Assembly: GCA_004321805.1 (NCBI GenBank)
Contig: SGZV01000009.1
Location: 1-54,358 of the forward strand
Length of the DNA: 54,358 nt
Direction of reading: 5' to 3'
From: an alpha proteobacterium HIMB59
GTDB lineage: Bacteria > Pseudomonadota > Alphaproteobacteria > HIMB59
Below are positions 8,245-15,919 of this stretch, one piece after another. Positions within the stretch are counted from its first letter, which is position 1. Each line of letters begins with the position of its first letter. Made by a program: the position numbers and the translations under genes. The notes beneath the pieces are model-generated. The model saw only the letters and a list, made by a program, of their open reading frames with translations, had not been told where the DNA came from and searched no databases.

Positions 8245-9204
8245 TTATAATTGCTTTTGAATTAAGTTTTTCAATTTCAACATATCTTTATTAAATAATC
8301 GAATACCTTCAGCTAATTTAAAAGAAGCCATTTGATTTTCATTCAAATGCCATCTAAATGAACTTTCATTAACATTAATTCTTTCTAAATCTAATTTACT
8401 AGCCTCAGAGGCATTTAATTTAACGTCAATCTTACCTGTCATTTGATCTAATTCCTCTAAAAGAGCTGGGCTGATAGTCAGCTTATCACAGCCAGCTAAA
8501 TTTAATATTTCATCTTTATTTCGAAATGATGCAGCCATCACGACAGTTTTATAATTATATTTTTTAAAATAATTAAAGATTTTAACTACACTTTCAACGC
8601 CCGGGTCGTTAGCGCTATTATATTCATTAGAAGTATTGGCTTTGAACCAATCAAGAATTCTTCCAACGAAGGGAGATATTAAAAAAGCCCCTGCTTCTGC
8701 ACAAGCTACTGCTTGGGTCAAAGAAAAAATTAACGTGCAATTACAAGAGATGCCTTCTGACTCTAATTTTTTAACAGCCTGTATACCCTCCCAAGTGCCT
8801 GCTATTTTTATTAAAATTCGACTCTTAGGCACACCTGATTGTTCATATGTATTAATTATCTGTTTTGCTTTCTCGACAGTTGCTTCAGTGTTAAATGATA
8901 AATCTGCATCAACTTCAGTAGAAATATAACCTGGTACAATTTTGCTGAGCTCAATACCAAAAGCAATCGCAAGTTGATCAGATATATAATCAACTTGATC
9001 GATGATACTAGGAAATTTTCTACTTTTTGAATGAGCAATAACGTCATTAACTAAATCATTGTATTTTTCAGATTGTACAGCTTTGAATATTAAAGATGGA
9101 TTAGTGGTACAATCATCTGGATTAAATTTTTGAATGCTGTCTATATCGCCAGTATCAGCAACAACAGATGAATATTTTTTTAAATTTTCTAATATTGTTG
9201 TCAT
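8245..9204 (-). CDS. tal: Transaldolase
   Basis: A 319-aa class I transaldolase of the non-oxidative pentose phosphate pathway, moving a dihydroxyacetone unit between sugar phosphates. DDCTTNPSLI is near residue 29, the Schiff-base lysine lies in RILIKIAGTWEGI near residue 133, and CNCTLIFSLTQAVACAEAGA follows near residue 155. Length matches the TalB class. The short region to the divergent phosphatase gene (55 bases) must hold both promoters; it is almost pure A/T. No other pentose phosphate genes are adjacent. Confidence 0.95.
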   Translation of the reverse strand: MTTILENLKKYSSVVADTGDIDSIQKFNPDDCTTNPSLIFKAVQSEKYNDLVNDVIAHSKSRKFPSIIDQVDYISDQLAIAFGIELSKIVPGYISTEVDADLSFNTEATVEKAKQIINTYEQSGVPKSRILIKIAGTWEGIQAVKKLESEGISCNCTLIFSLTQAVACAEAGAFLISPFVGRILDWFKANTSNEYNSANDPGVESVVKIFNYFKKYNYKTVVMAASFRNKDEILNLAGCDKLTISPALLEELDQMTGKIDVKLNASEASKLDLERINVNESSFRWHLNENQMASFKLAEGIRLFNKDMLKLKNLIQKQL

Positions 9205-9259
9205 GAAGATAAATAATCTTTCTTAATAATATAATTATCTATATATTAAAAACCATTAC

Positions 9260-9766
9260 ATGCAAAAAAAAATTATTATTTGTGGACTAGCTGATATTCA
9301 AAATTGTGTTGACAAGTACAATCCTGATAAAATGTTAACAATTATTAATAAAAATTTCTCTCCTGATACGCCTCAAGGAATGGATAAAAGTCGCCATATA
9401 AAAATGTTAATTGATGATATATCAGAGCCTAGAGATGGTTTTATATTACCAGAAAAACACCATGCTCAAGCTCTTTTAGACTTCACAAATGATTGGGATA
9501 CATCAAAGCCATTATTAGTCCATTGTCATATGGGCATCAGTCGATCCACTGCAACATCATTAGGTGTTGCCGCTAAATTTGACCCAGAAAATATTGAGTT
9601 AACTATTGAAAAACTTAAAGAGATAGCACCCCATGCAAGTCCAAATAAAATAATGACTCAATATTATGATGAAATATTAGGGCTTAATAACCGTTTATAC
9701 TCTTCACTTGCTTTTTTTGACCCGGAACCTATTGAGGAAAGCAGAGTCGTCGAACTAAAATTTTAA
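9260..9766 (+). CDS. Protein tyrosine / dual-specificity phosphatase family protein
   Basis: A 168-aa cytoplasmic phosphatase-fold protein. The catalytic P-loop HCHMGISRS is complete: Cys89 as nucleophile, Arg95 as phosphate binder and Ser96 following, matching H-C-x5-R-S. The preceding LLVHC strand and upstream SRHIKMLIDDI helix fit the tyrosine-phosphatase-like family common in alphaproteobacteria. Substrate (phosphoprotein or small phosphate ester) is unknown. A TATATT box ends 12 bases before the ATG. A 53-aa zinc-ribbon gene follows after 6 bases and is probably co-transcribed. Confidence 0.85.
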   Translation: MQKKIIICGLADIQNCVDKYNPDKMLTIINKNFSPDTPQGMDKSRHIKMLIDDISEPRDGFILPEKHHAQALLDFTNDWDTSKPLLVHCHMGISRSTATSLGVAAKFDPENIELTIEKLKEIAPHASPNKIMTQYYDEILGLNNRLYSSLAFFDPEPIEESRVVELKF

Positions 9767-9772
9767 TTTGAA

Positions 9773-9934
9773 ATGAGTAATTTTGATTGTGAAGTTTGTA
9801 ATAAAAAGATTAAAGATCCTTTGTATTGGGCTGATCCCAAATTTTATGACATTCCAAAAAAAATTTATTTTTGTGATGCAAAATGCTCCCTAAAATATTA
9901 CGAAAAAATTAAAAAATTATACAAAAATCCCTAA
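9773..9934 (+). CDS. 53-aa zinc-ribbon protein
   Basis: A short frame with four cysteines placed as a metal site: Cys6 and Cys9 (CEVC) and Cys34 and Cys38 (CDAKC). The central YWADPKFYDIPKKIYFCD resembles TRASH/YHS-like or other short treble-clef zinc fingers, and the C-terminus is basic (KYYEKIKKLYKNP). It follows the phosphatase stop by 6 bases, so it is probably expressed with it. Function unknown: it could be a small regulator or a metal chaperone. The clean cysteine spacing makes a chance frame unlikely. Confidence 0.65.
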   Translation: MSNFDCEVCNKKIKDPLYWADPKFYDIPKKIYFCDAKCSLKYYEKIKKLYKNP

Positions 9935-9989
9935 TTTACTTGATTTAAGCTATGTCGAAATTGCACAGCTGATGGAGATTAATGGCAAT

Positions 9990-10017
9990 TTGACTATCTA
10001 GAAAATATTAGTATAAA
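9990..10017 (+). promoter_or_regulatory. Near-consensus sigma-70 promoter ahead of a small-RNA candidate
   Basis: TTGACT (9990-9995) and TATAAA (10012-10017) are separated by 16 bases, predicting transcription start near 10024. This is the best -35/-10 pair I noticed in the window. The start falls just before the stem-loop at 10030-10084, and no protein start follows for more than 110 bases. Confidence 0.65.
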
Positions 10018-10023
10018 TCCTTA

Positions 10024-10086
10024 ATTCTTAAAACTAGCTCCACCTTATTCCTATCCTTACTTATATTCCTCCGGGGCTAGTTTTTT
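10024..10086 (+). ncRNA. Candidate small RNA: 12-bp stem, G-free loop with CCUCC, U-tract
   Basis: The predicted transcript is about 63 nt. AAAACTAGCTCC (10030-10041) pairs with GGGGCTAGTTTT (10073-10084), 12 bp with one G-U, and the T-run to 10086 completes an intrinsic terminator. The 31-nt loop (10042-10072) contains only A, C and T and ends in TTCCTCC, complementary to Shine-Dalgarno sequences. Alphaproteobacterial anti-Shine-Dalgarno small RNAs (the cuckoo/CcsR type) also expose CU-rich CCUCC loops; that comparison is by architecture only. Alternative: simply a large-loop terminator for the phosphatase transcript, though the promoter just upstream argues otherwise. Confidence 0.5.
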
Positions 10087-10139
10087 GATATTTTTCTTTC
10101 GTTTGTTTTTCATTTATGTAGTTTTAAATAATCTTGTCT

Positions 10140-11567
10140 ATGGGTGATCAATATATTTTTTGGGATTTAGAAACAACAGGTCGAAATGACAAATTTGATC
10201 AAATTACTCAAGTTGGTGCAGTATTAACTGATCATAATTTTGAGGTTAAAGATAAGCTTGAAATACACAGCAAGCTTCGAGACGGAAAATGGTTTGAGCC
10301 TGGAGCTCTTTTAACTACTGGAGTTAACCCCTTAAATCTTTTTAAAAATAATTATCCAAATTATTATGAAGCTAGTGCTCAACTTTATGAGACATTTCAA
10401 CAATGGTCCTCTCCTTCAGCGATTTTTATTGGATTTAATAATATTAATTTCGATGAACCTTTTCTTCGTCAAGCCCTTTATCAAAATCTTATGCCTGAAA
10501 TTTATATGACTGTCACGAATAATAATGTTCGAATGGATGTATTTGAAATATTACGATTAGTATCTGTTTATAGCCCTGAGCATATCAAATTTAATACTGA
10601 TGATCAGGGTTACCCCATTCTTAAGTTGGAAGAGATTTTTAAAAAAAATGATATATCTATTAGCTACGAAGCTGGTCCTCATGATGCTGTATTTGATAGT
10701 TTGGTCACATTAGAACTTAATAAAATACTATCTATTCGCTGTCCTCAAATTTGGAAATCTGCTTATGATTTTCGTCTTCGAGAGACACCTAAAAAATTTT
10801 TGCTCGACCATTTAGTATTTACTAATACAACGTTCTGGGGAAGAAGACCTACAATTAAGGCTCAAACTTTGATTGCGGGAATCCCTGGAAAAAATCATCA
10901 CTATCTTGTGTATAATCTTCTTTTTGATCCAAAAAAATTACAAGATTTAGATGACAAAGAATTAATTAAAAAAATGAATGATGGTGTAAAAAGAATTTGT
11001 GAAGTATTTGATGGCTCAAAGTCAAAAACACTTTTGAATGAGAGCTATTGTTTTAAAGATAGTAAGTTTGCAGAAATTGGAGTTGATGAACTTCGATCAA
11101 GAGCTAATTTTATCAAAAACAATGAAGAATTTTGTTCACGTTTAATACAATTATATATAGATAATCAAAAAAAATGGCCAGAGCCTTATAATGTAGAGGA
11201 AAGGATTTTCGAAAACTTTCCATCACCTCAAGATAAAAAGGTTATGTTAGATTTTCATACATCGCCAAATAACAAAAAATTTGAAATATCCCAACAATTT
11301 AAAGATGATCGCTATAAGGAATTGGCTATTCGAATTATTTATGAGGTAGCACCTCATACGTTGCCTGAACAAGAAAAAAGAAATTACGAATTAGAGATCC
11401 AAGAAAAATTCAATGATGATGATAAGGCCAAATGGAATTCAAAAAATAGAATTTTAGCTAGTCTTGAAACAGATCTTATAAAAATGATAGATGATGAGAA
11501 TGATCGTATACAGTTTAAACAGCATGTAATTACTTTTTTGAATAATGAATCTGCAAAGTGGAACTAG
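10140..11567 (+). CDS. sbcB: Exodeoxyribonuclease I
   Basis: A 475-aa homologue of ExoI, the 3'-5' single-strand DNA exonuclease used in recombination and mismatch repair. The DEDDh nuclease residues are visible: IFWDLETTG at the N-terminus, IGFNNINFDEPFLRQ near residue 98 and GPHDAVFDSLVTLEL near residue 180. The long C-terminal part matches the ExoI SH3-like and helical extensions. ATG 10140 is preferred over an in-frame TTG six bases upstream. Its last 23 bases overlap the glycerate kinase gene, making it the first gene of the glucosylglycerate operon, an unusual partnership. Confidence 0.9.
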   Translation: MGDQYIFWDLETTGRNDKFDQITQVGAVLTDHNFEVKDKLEIHSKLRDGKWFEPGALLTTGVNPLNLFKNNYPNYYEASAQLYETFQQWSSPSAIFIGFNNINFDEPFLRQALYQNLMPEIYMTVTNNNVRMDVFEILRLVSVYSPEHIKFNTDDQGYPILKLEEIFKKNDISISYEAGPHDAVFDSLVTLELNKILSIRCPQIWKSAYDFRLRETPKKFLLDHLVFTNTTFWGRRPTIKAQTLIAGIPGKNHHYLVYNLLFDPKKLQDLDDKELIKKMNDGVKRICEVFDGSKSKTLLNESYCFKDSKFAEIGVDELRSRANFIKNNEEFCSRLIQLYIDNQKKWPEPYNVEERIFENFPSPQDKKVMLDFHTSPNNKKFEISQQFKDDRYKELAIRIIYEVAPHTLPEQEKRNYELEIQEKFNDDDKAKWNSKNRILASLETDLIKMIDDENDRIQFKQHVITFLNNESAKWN

Positions 11568-12405
11568 ATTAAATGATGAAATAATATTCATCCAAGAAAA
11601 ATTAAAATTAATAACTCACGAGTCTTTTGATAAAAAATATATAAAGAAATTTTACCTTCCTTTACTTCATTCAATCAAAAACAAAAAAAAAATAATGATT
11701 GCAGGTTCGCAAGGATCTGGGAAATCATCTTTAGCGCTATTGATTAGCGAGTATTTAAAAAAATATTATTTAAAAAGCTCTGTTATAATTAGCCTTGATG
11801 ATTTTTATATATCCAAGAATAAAAGATTAAAACTCGCGAGAAAAATTCATCCTTTGTTTGCAACTAGAGGGGTGCCGGGGACTCATGATATAGAATTATT
11901 ACAAAAAAAATTGCAAAAACTTAATAATAAAGATTTTCCTGTTTATCTTCCTATTTTTGATAAAACTACTGACTCTCGTAAAAAATCTTTTAAAAAAATT
12001 ACTAAAGCAGATATTATAATTTTAGAGGGATGGTGTGTTGGAGCTAAGCCAATTACAGATACATTTCTATGTAAAAATATTAATAATTTAGAAAAGTTTA
12101 AAGATCCACAGTTCATATGGCGAAAAAACTATAATGACTATCTTTACCTATATCAGAAAATTTTTTCGAAATTTAATTATTTTATTTATCTTCAATTCAA
12201 TAATTGGAAAAATGTTATTGAGTGGAAATATAAGCAAGAGTTAAGATTAAGAAATAAAACTAAAGATCCGTTGTTAAAAAAATATTTATCTGAATTTATC
12301 CAATATTATGAAAAGATATCGCGCTGGATGTTTAAAAAAAGTCCTAACGATTGTAATCTTTTAATCAAGATTGATAGTAAACAAAAAATTAAACAAATCA
12401 GATGA
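11545..12405 (+). CDS. D-glycerate 3-kinase-like P-loop kinase
   Basis: A 286-aa ATP-dependent kinase of the GLYK/YGR205w-like family (known as D-glycerate 3-kinase in plants and cyanobacteria). Walker A is IAGSQGSGKSS near residue 52; SLDDFYISKNKR near residue 88 and HPLFATRGVPGTHD near residue 103 are family signatures, and IIILEGWCVG near residue 149 is the Walker B region. It should make 3-phosphoglycerate from glycerate, which is the acceptor used by GpgS two genes downstream. It overlaps ExoI by 23 bases and the phosphatase gene by 4 (ATGA), so expression is coupled. Confidence 0.8.
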   Translation: MNLQSGTRLNDEIIFIQEKLKLITHESFDKKYIKKFYLPLLHSIKNKKKIMIAGSQGSGKSSLALLISEYLKKYYLKSSVIISLDDFYISKNKRLKLARKIHPLFATRGVPGTHDIELLQKKLQKLNNKDFPVYLPIFDKTTDSRKKSFKKITKADIIILEGWCVGAKPITDTFLCKNINNLEKFKDPQFIWRKNYNDYLYLYQKIFSKFNYFIYLQFNNWKNVIEWKYKQELRLRNKTKDPLLKKYLSEFIQYYEKISRWMFKKSPNDCNLLIKIDSKQKIKQIR

Positions 12406-13241
12406 CTACTAAGAGTTATTTAATATTTACTGACCTAGATGGTACACTAATTGACCATAAAAATTATTCGTTAGGAACAAATGATAAGCTCATAAAAAAA
12501 CTTATTAAAAATAAACACCAAGTAATTATTAATTCTAGTAAAACTTATATAGAGATACATAAACTCATTAAGAAATTAGATTTAAAAGATATGCCCTTTT
12601 CATCAGAAAATGGTGCATTTATTTTTTTTCCAAAAAAGATATTTCGTAAAACCTCTGAATCTTTAAGTCATGAAAAGTATTGGAAAATACAATTAGCAAA
12701 ATTCTCTTCAAAACAATGGTATCAATTCTTGAAATACCAACAAAAAAATTTTCAATTTGAGATAGTTGCTGACCTACCAAGATCAACAATAAAAAAAATA
12801 ACTAATTTGAAAAATGTAACTGGCATGCTTGATCGCATGGCAAGTCAATTAATTATTTGGAAAGACTCAAAGATTAAATTTAAGATTTTTCAAAAAACAC
12901 TTAAAACACAAATGAATGGAACAATTAATGAAGGTGGGAGGTTCATGCAAATTTCATCACCATGCAATAAAAGAATAGCTTCAAGAATGATTATTCATAA
13001 ATATAAGCTACTATGTAATGATAAATTAGAAAGTAAGATTATTGCTTTAGGCGATAGTAGAAATGATAAATCAATGTTGAATTTTAGTAACTACCCTTGT
13101 GTTATTAAAAACCCTCATGCTGTAGCACCAAAGATTATCTCAACTAAAAAAAATATTTATAAATCCACAAAAAAATCTCCTCAAGGATGGAGAGAGGCTA
13201 TCAATTATCTAAATCAAGTTCTTCCAAGAAAAATATTATAA
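12402..13241 (+). CDS. Glucosyl-/mannosyl-3-phosphoglycerate phosphatase (HAD-IIB)
   Basis: A 279-aa HAD phosphatase predicted to remove phosphate from glucosyl-3-phosphoglycerate, giving the osmolyte glucosylglycerate. HAD motif I is FTDLDGTLID near residue 9; motif IV is ALGDSRNDKSML near residue 213. The layout with SSENGAFIFF matches the MpgP/YedP-type phosphatases, which often accept both mannosyl and glucosyl substrates. The neighbouring GpgS makes the glucosyl substrate the better guess. Its stop and the gpgS start share a base (TAATG). Confidence 0.85.
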   Translation: MTTKSYLIFTDLDGTLIDHKNYSLGTNDKLIKKLIKNKHQVIINSSKTYIEIHKLIKKLDLKDMPFSSENGAFIFFPKKIFRKTSESLSHEKYWKIQLAKFSSKQWYQFLKYQQKNFQFEIVADLPRSTIKKITNLKNVTGMLDRMASQLIIWKDSKIKFKIFQKTLKTQMNGTINEGGRFMQISSPCNKRIASRMIIHKYKLLCNDKLESKIIALGDSRNDKSMLNFSNYPCVIKNPHAVAPKIISTKKNIYKSTKKSPQGWREAINYLNQVLPRKIL

Positions 13242-14458
13242 TGAGTGATTTTCATCAAAACGGCATTATTGCAACCCTTCATAACTTTAATGAAAAGAAT
13301 ATAGACGATATTGAAAAAGATCTTTTAAAGTTTTCTGAAAATACTCCTATGACACTTATTTTACCATCACTTTACTCTGAATTAGAAAGGCCAGCACTTA
13401 CATACATAGTAAATACATTAAAAAAGATTAAGTACATAAAAAATTTGATTATTGGACTTGATCAAGCGTCAAAACAAGAATTTCTAAAAGCAAAGAAATT
13501 TTTTTATGACCTACCTCAAAATGTTTATATTTTATGGAATGATGGCCCTCGATTAAAAAAAATCGATCTTCAACTTAAAAAACTAAATCTCTCTCCTCAA
13601 GAAAAAGGCAAAGGTAGAAATATTTGGTACTGTATGGGATTTGCAATTTCTCTTAAAGAATCAGGTTCAGTTGCAATGCACGATTGTGATATCGTAACTT
13701 ATAACAAAAATTTACCAGCTAAATTATTTTATCCAGTCGCTAATCCTAATTTTCATTTTGATTTTTGTAAAGGATACTATCCTAGAGTTGCTCAACAAAA
13801 AATGAATGGAAGAGTTACAAGACTTCTTGTTACCCCTCTCCTTAAGTCACTTCAGAAAATAGTAGGCCATAGTGAGTATTTAACTTTTTTAGATTGTTTT
13901 AAATATCCTTTGGCTGGAGAATTTTCTTTTAAATATGATTTGTTAAATGACATAAGAATTCCCCACGACTGGGGTTTAGAAATAGGAATACTTTCGGAGA
14001 TGTACAGAAATTTTGCTAGTAATAGAATATGCCAAGTCGACATAGCTGACACCTACGAGCATAAGCACCAAGAGGTTTCAAAAAATAATAAACAAAAGGG
14101 TTTATCTAAAATGACTATTGATATATCGAAAGCACTCTTTCGAAAATTGGCAACCCAAGGTCATGTCTTTTCAAACGAAACATTTCGATCATTAAAAGCA
14201 ACCTACTATCGAATGGCTTTGGATATGGTGCAAATTTATAAAAGCGATGCTGAAATGAACGGTCTTGAATTTGATGTTCATCAAGAAGAGGAAATGGTTG
14301 AGCTTTTTGCTCAAAATATCATTGAGTCAGGTAAAATTTACTTAGACTCACCAACCAACACCCCAAATATGCCAACTTGGAGAAGAGTTGATAGTGCAGC
14401 TCCTCATATATTAGAAGAAATTAAAACTGCTGTTTTATTAGACCAAAAAGATAAATAA
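13241..14458 (+). CDS. gpgS: Glucosyl-3-phosphoglycerate synthase (GT81 type)
   Basis: A 405-aa glycosyltransferase that joins glucose from an NDP-glucose to 3-phosphoglycerate. Motifs: KGKGRNIWYCMGFAIS near residue 120, the metal-binding D-x-D in MHDCDIVTY near residue 142, and DWGLEIGILSEMYRN near residue 239. The start at 13241 overlaps the phosphatase stop and gives the expected N-terminus (MSDFHQNGIIATLHNF); a longer in-frame ATG at 13187 lies inside the previous gene. Product glucosylglycerate is a nitrogen-free compatible solute, useful to nitrogen-limited marine cells. It is convergent with the sugar nucleotidyltransferase gene, one base away. Confidence 0.9.
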   Translation: MSDFHQNGIIATLHNFNEKNIDDIEKDLLKFSENTPMTLILPSLYSELERPALTYIVNTLKKIKYIKNLIIGLDQASKQEFLKAKKFFYDLPQNVYILWNDGPRLKKIDLQLKKLNLSPQEKGKGRNIWYCMGFAISLKESGSVAMHDCDIVTYNKNLPAKLFYPVANPNFHFDFCKGYYPRVAQQKMNGRVTRLLVTPLLKSLQKIVGHSEYLTFLDCFKYPLAGEFSFKYDLLNDIRIPHDWGLEIGILSEMYRNFASNRICQVDIADTYEHKHQEVSKNNKQKGLSKMTIDISKALFRKLATQGHVFSNETFRSLKATYYRMALDMVQIYKSDAEMNGLEFDVHQEEEMVELFAQNIIESGKIYLDSPTNTPNMPTWRRVDSAAPHILEEIKTAVLLDQKDK

Positions 14459-14459
14459 T

Positions 14460-15347
14460 TTATAGATGTTTTAAGTATTTTTTAATGGATTGACCGTAAT
14501 CTGATTTATCAAATTTATTGGCTATTTTCTCTAAATCATCAATCCCGATAAACTTATTTTCATACGCTGCAATTTCATAAGACCCTAATTTAAGATTATT
14601 ATCAATTTCATATTGCTTTACTTTCAAAGACGCACTTAATAATGCCTCAGCATTACCTGTATCATGCCAAATAATAGAAGCATCTAATTTTTGTAAATCT
14701 AATTTATTATTTTGAAGATAAATTTGAATCAAATCTGTGATTTCTAATTCGCCTCTTGGAGAAGGTTTTAATGTCTTTGCGTGCAATGGTGCTTCAGAGT
14801 CGAGAAAATACATTCCGGGTATGATGAGATTGCTTTTAGGATTTTTAGGTTTTTCTTCTATTCCTATAATTTTGTCATTTGAGTCAAATTCAATCACTCC
14901 AAATTTTTCAGGATCCGGTACAGGAAGTCCAAAAACACTACCTCCGACATTTTTCATTTTATCCATAGCTTGATTAGCATATTCAAAATAATTTTTTCCT
15001 AAAAAAACATTATCGCTTAATGCTAGGACTGACGGGCTTTTTTGAAGAAAGTTTTCTGCAATAAAATAAGCATCTGCTATGCCTCTTTGAATTTTTTGAA
15101 TTTCATAAGAAAAATTTAATCCTACATGTTCTCCTGAGCCAAAAGTATTTTGAAAAGTAGATAGGTCATCTTGTTGAACAATAAATAAAATATCCTTGAT
15201 GCCCATTCTAATAAGAGCCTCTAGAGGATAATAAATCATAGGTTTATCGTATAAAGGAAGCAATGGCTTAGGTGCCGGCAATGTTGCAGGCATTAATCTT
15301 GTTCCTTTGCCTGCTGCAAGAATTATTCCTTTAGTAGTAGATGACAT
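14460..15347 (-). CDS. Glucose-1-phosphate nucleotidyltransferase (RmlA-like)
   Basis: A 295-aa nucleotidyltransferase. The N-terminal GIILAAGKGTRLMP with KPLLPLYDKPMIYYPL is the activated-sugar signature, and the middle (RGIADAYFIAENFL, then IIGIEEKPKNPKSN, then SPRGELEITDLIQIYL) follows the RmlA/RfbA pattern. It should activate glucose-1-phosphate as dTDP- or UDP-glucose. No dTDP-rhamnose genes follow, so a role in feeding NDP-glucose to GpgS, encoded next door in convergent orientation, is plausible but inferred. It forms a minus-strand pair with the CBS-domain gene upstream. Confidence 0.82.
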   Translation of the reverse strand: MSSTTKGIILAAGKGTRLMPATLPAPKPLLPLYDKPMIYYPLEALIRMGIKDILFIVQQDDLSTFQNTFGSGEHVGLNFSYEIQKIQRGIADAYFIAENFLQKSPSVLALSDNVFLGKNYFEYANQAMDKMKNVGGSVFGLPVPDPEKFGVIEFDSNDKIIGIEEKPKNPKSNLIIPGMYFLDSEAPLHAKTLKPSPRGELEITDLIQIYLQNNKLDLQKLDASIIWHDTGNAEALLSASLKVKQYEIDNNLKLGSYEIAAYENKFIGIDDLEKIANKFDKSDYGQSIKKYLKHL

Positions 15348-15354
15348 ATTTATT

Positions 15355-15852
15355 TTATTTAATAAAAATTATAGCTGGCAGTAGAATTAGAGCAAACGCT
15401 AATAAAAAATAATTTATTTTTTTATTGGAGTAGGAATTACTCATGATATCTCGATGAGAAATAAAATTTACTATTTTTTTATCTTCATCAATTATTGGTA
15501 AATGTCTTATATTATTAACTTTCATCAATTTAACTGCCTCACCTAAGGTTGTATCTTTTTTTACAGTAATAATATTTTTAGTCATAATATCTTTGGCAGT
15601 AACTAAATCTGAGTCTCTTCCATTTTTTACAAGTTTTCTGACTATATCCCTCTCTGAAACAATTCCTAAAAGAAGATATGAATCATCTAATATAGGTACT
15701 GCGCCTATGTCTTCTAAATCCATTAGATCAGCAATTTCACTAACTGTTGAGTCTGGGCCAAAAAATTTAAATAAAGAATTTAGTTTTACTTTCTCAATAG
15801 ATCCAATTGTAGACATAGTTCTTATTATAGTAGGAATATTGTCTAAGCGCAT
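15355..15852 (-). CDS. CBS-domain pair with C-terminal membrane anchor
   Basis: A 165-aa protein with two CBS domains (about residues 25-75 and 85-135), seen as EIADLMDLEDIGAVPILDD, GIVSERDIVRKL, then DIMTKNIITVKK and NIRHLPIIDED. CBS pairs bind adenosine nucleotides and regulate partner proteins. A single C-terminal hydrophobic helix (FLLAFALILLPAIIFI) would tether the domains to the membrane, which is less usual. It lies 7 bases upstream of the nucleotidyltransferase gene on the same strand. A short inverted repeat (GAAGC/GCTTC, 15864-15880) sits just upstream of its start. Confidence 0.82.
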   Translation of the reverse strand: MRLDNIPTIIRTMSTIGSIEKVKLNSLFKFFGPDSTVSEIADLMDLEDIGAVPILDDSYLLLGIVSERDIVRKLVKNGRDSDLVTAKDIMTKNIITVKKDTTLGEAVKLMKVNNIRHLPIIDEDKKIVNFISHRDIMSNSYSNKKINYFLLAFALILLPAIIFIK

Positions 15853-15905
15853 GACTACTTTTGAAGCATGTTTTAGCTTCTAAAGTTGTTATTTTTTGCG
15901 TATTC

Positions 15906-15911
15906 TATAAA
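15906..15911 (+). promoter_or_regulatory. -10 box 8 bases before the sbmA start
   Basis: TATAAA followed by eight A/T bases and ATG 15920, with no Shine-Dalgarno. It is one of several close -10/ATG spacings in the window that predict a leaderless message. No good -35 box is seen. Confidence 0.4.
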
Positions 15912-15919
15912 TAATTATT

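Noticed and set aside
9927-10001. Open frame tail after the zinc ribbon (YVEIAQLMEINGNLTI) that might be a frameshifted extension
   Set aside because: It has no start codon of its own and is only 24 codons; the zinc ribbon already ends at a proper stop. It also overlaps the promoter of the small-RNA candidate.
15864-15880. GAAGC/GCTTC inverted repeat as an operator for the CBS gene or sbmA
   Set aside because: The arms are only five bases and such repeats are frequent by chance; it is mentioned with the gene but not claimed.
15593-15883. Plus-strand frame antisense to the CBS gene
   Set aside because: The CBS motifs on the minus strand are clear, and the antisense product has no recognisable features.
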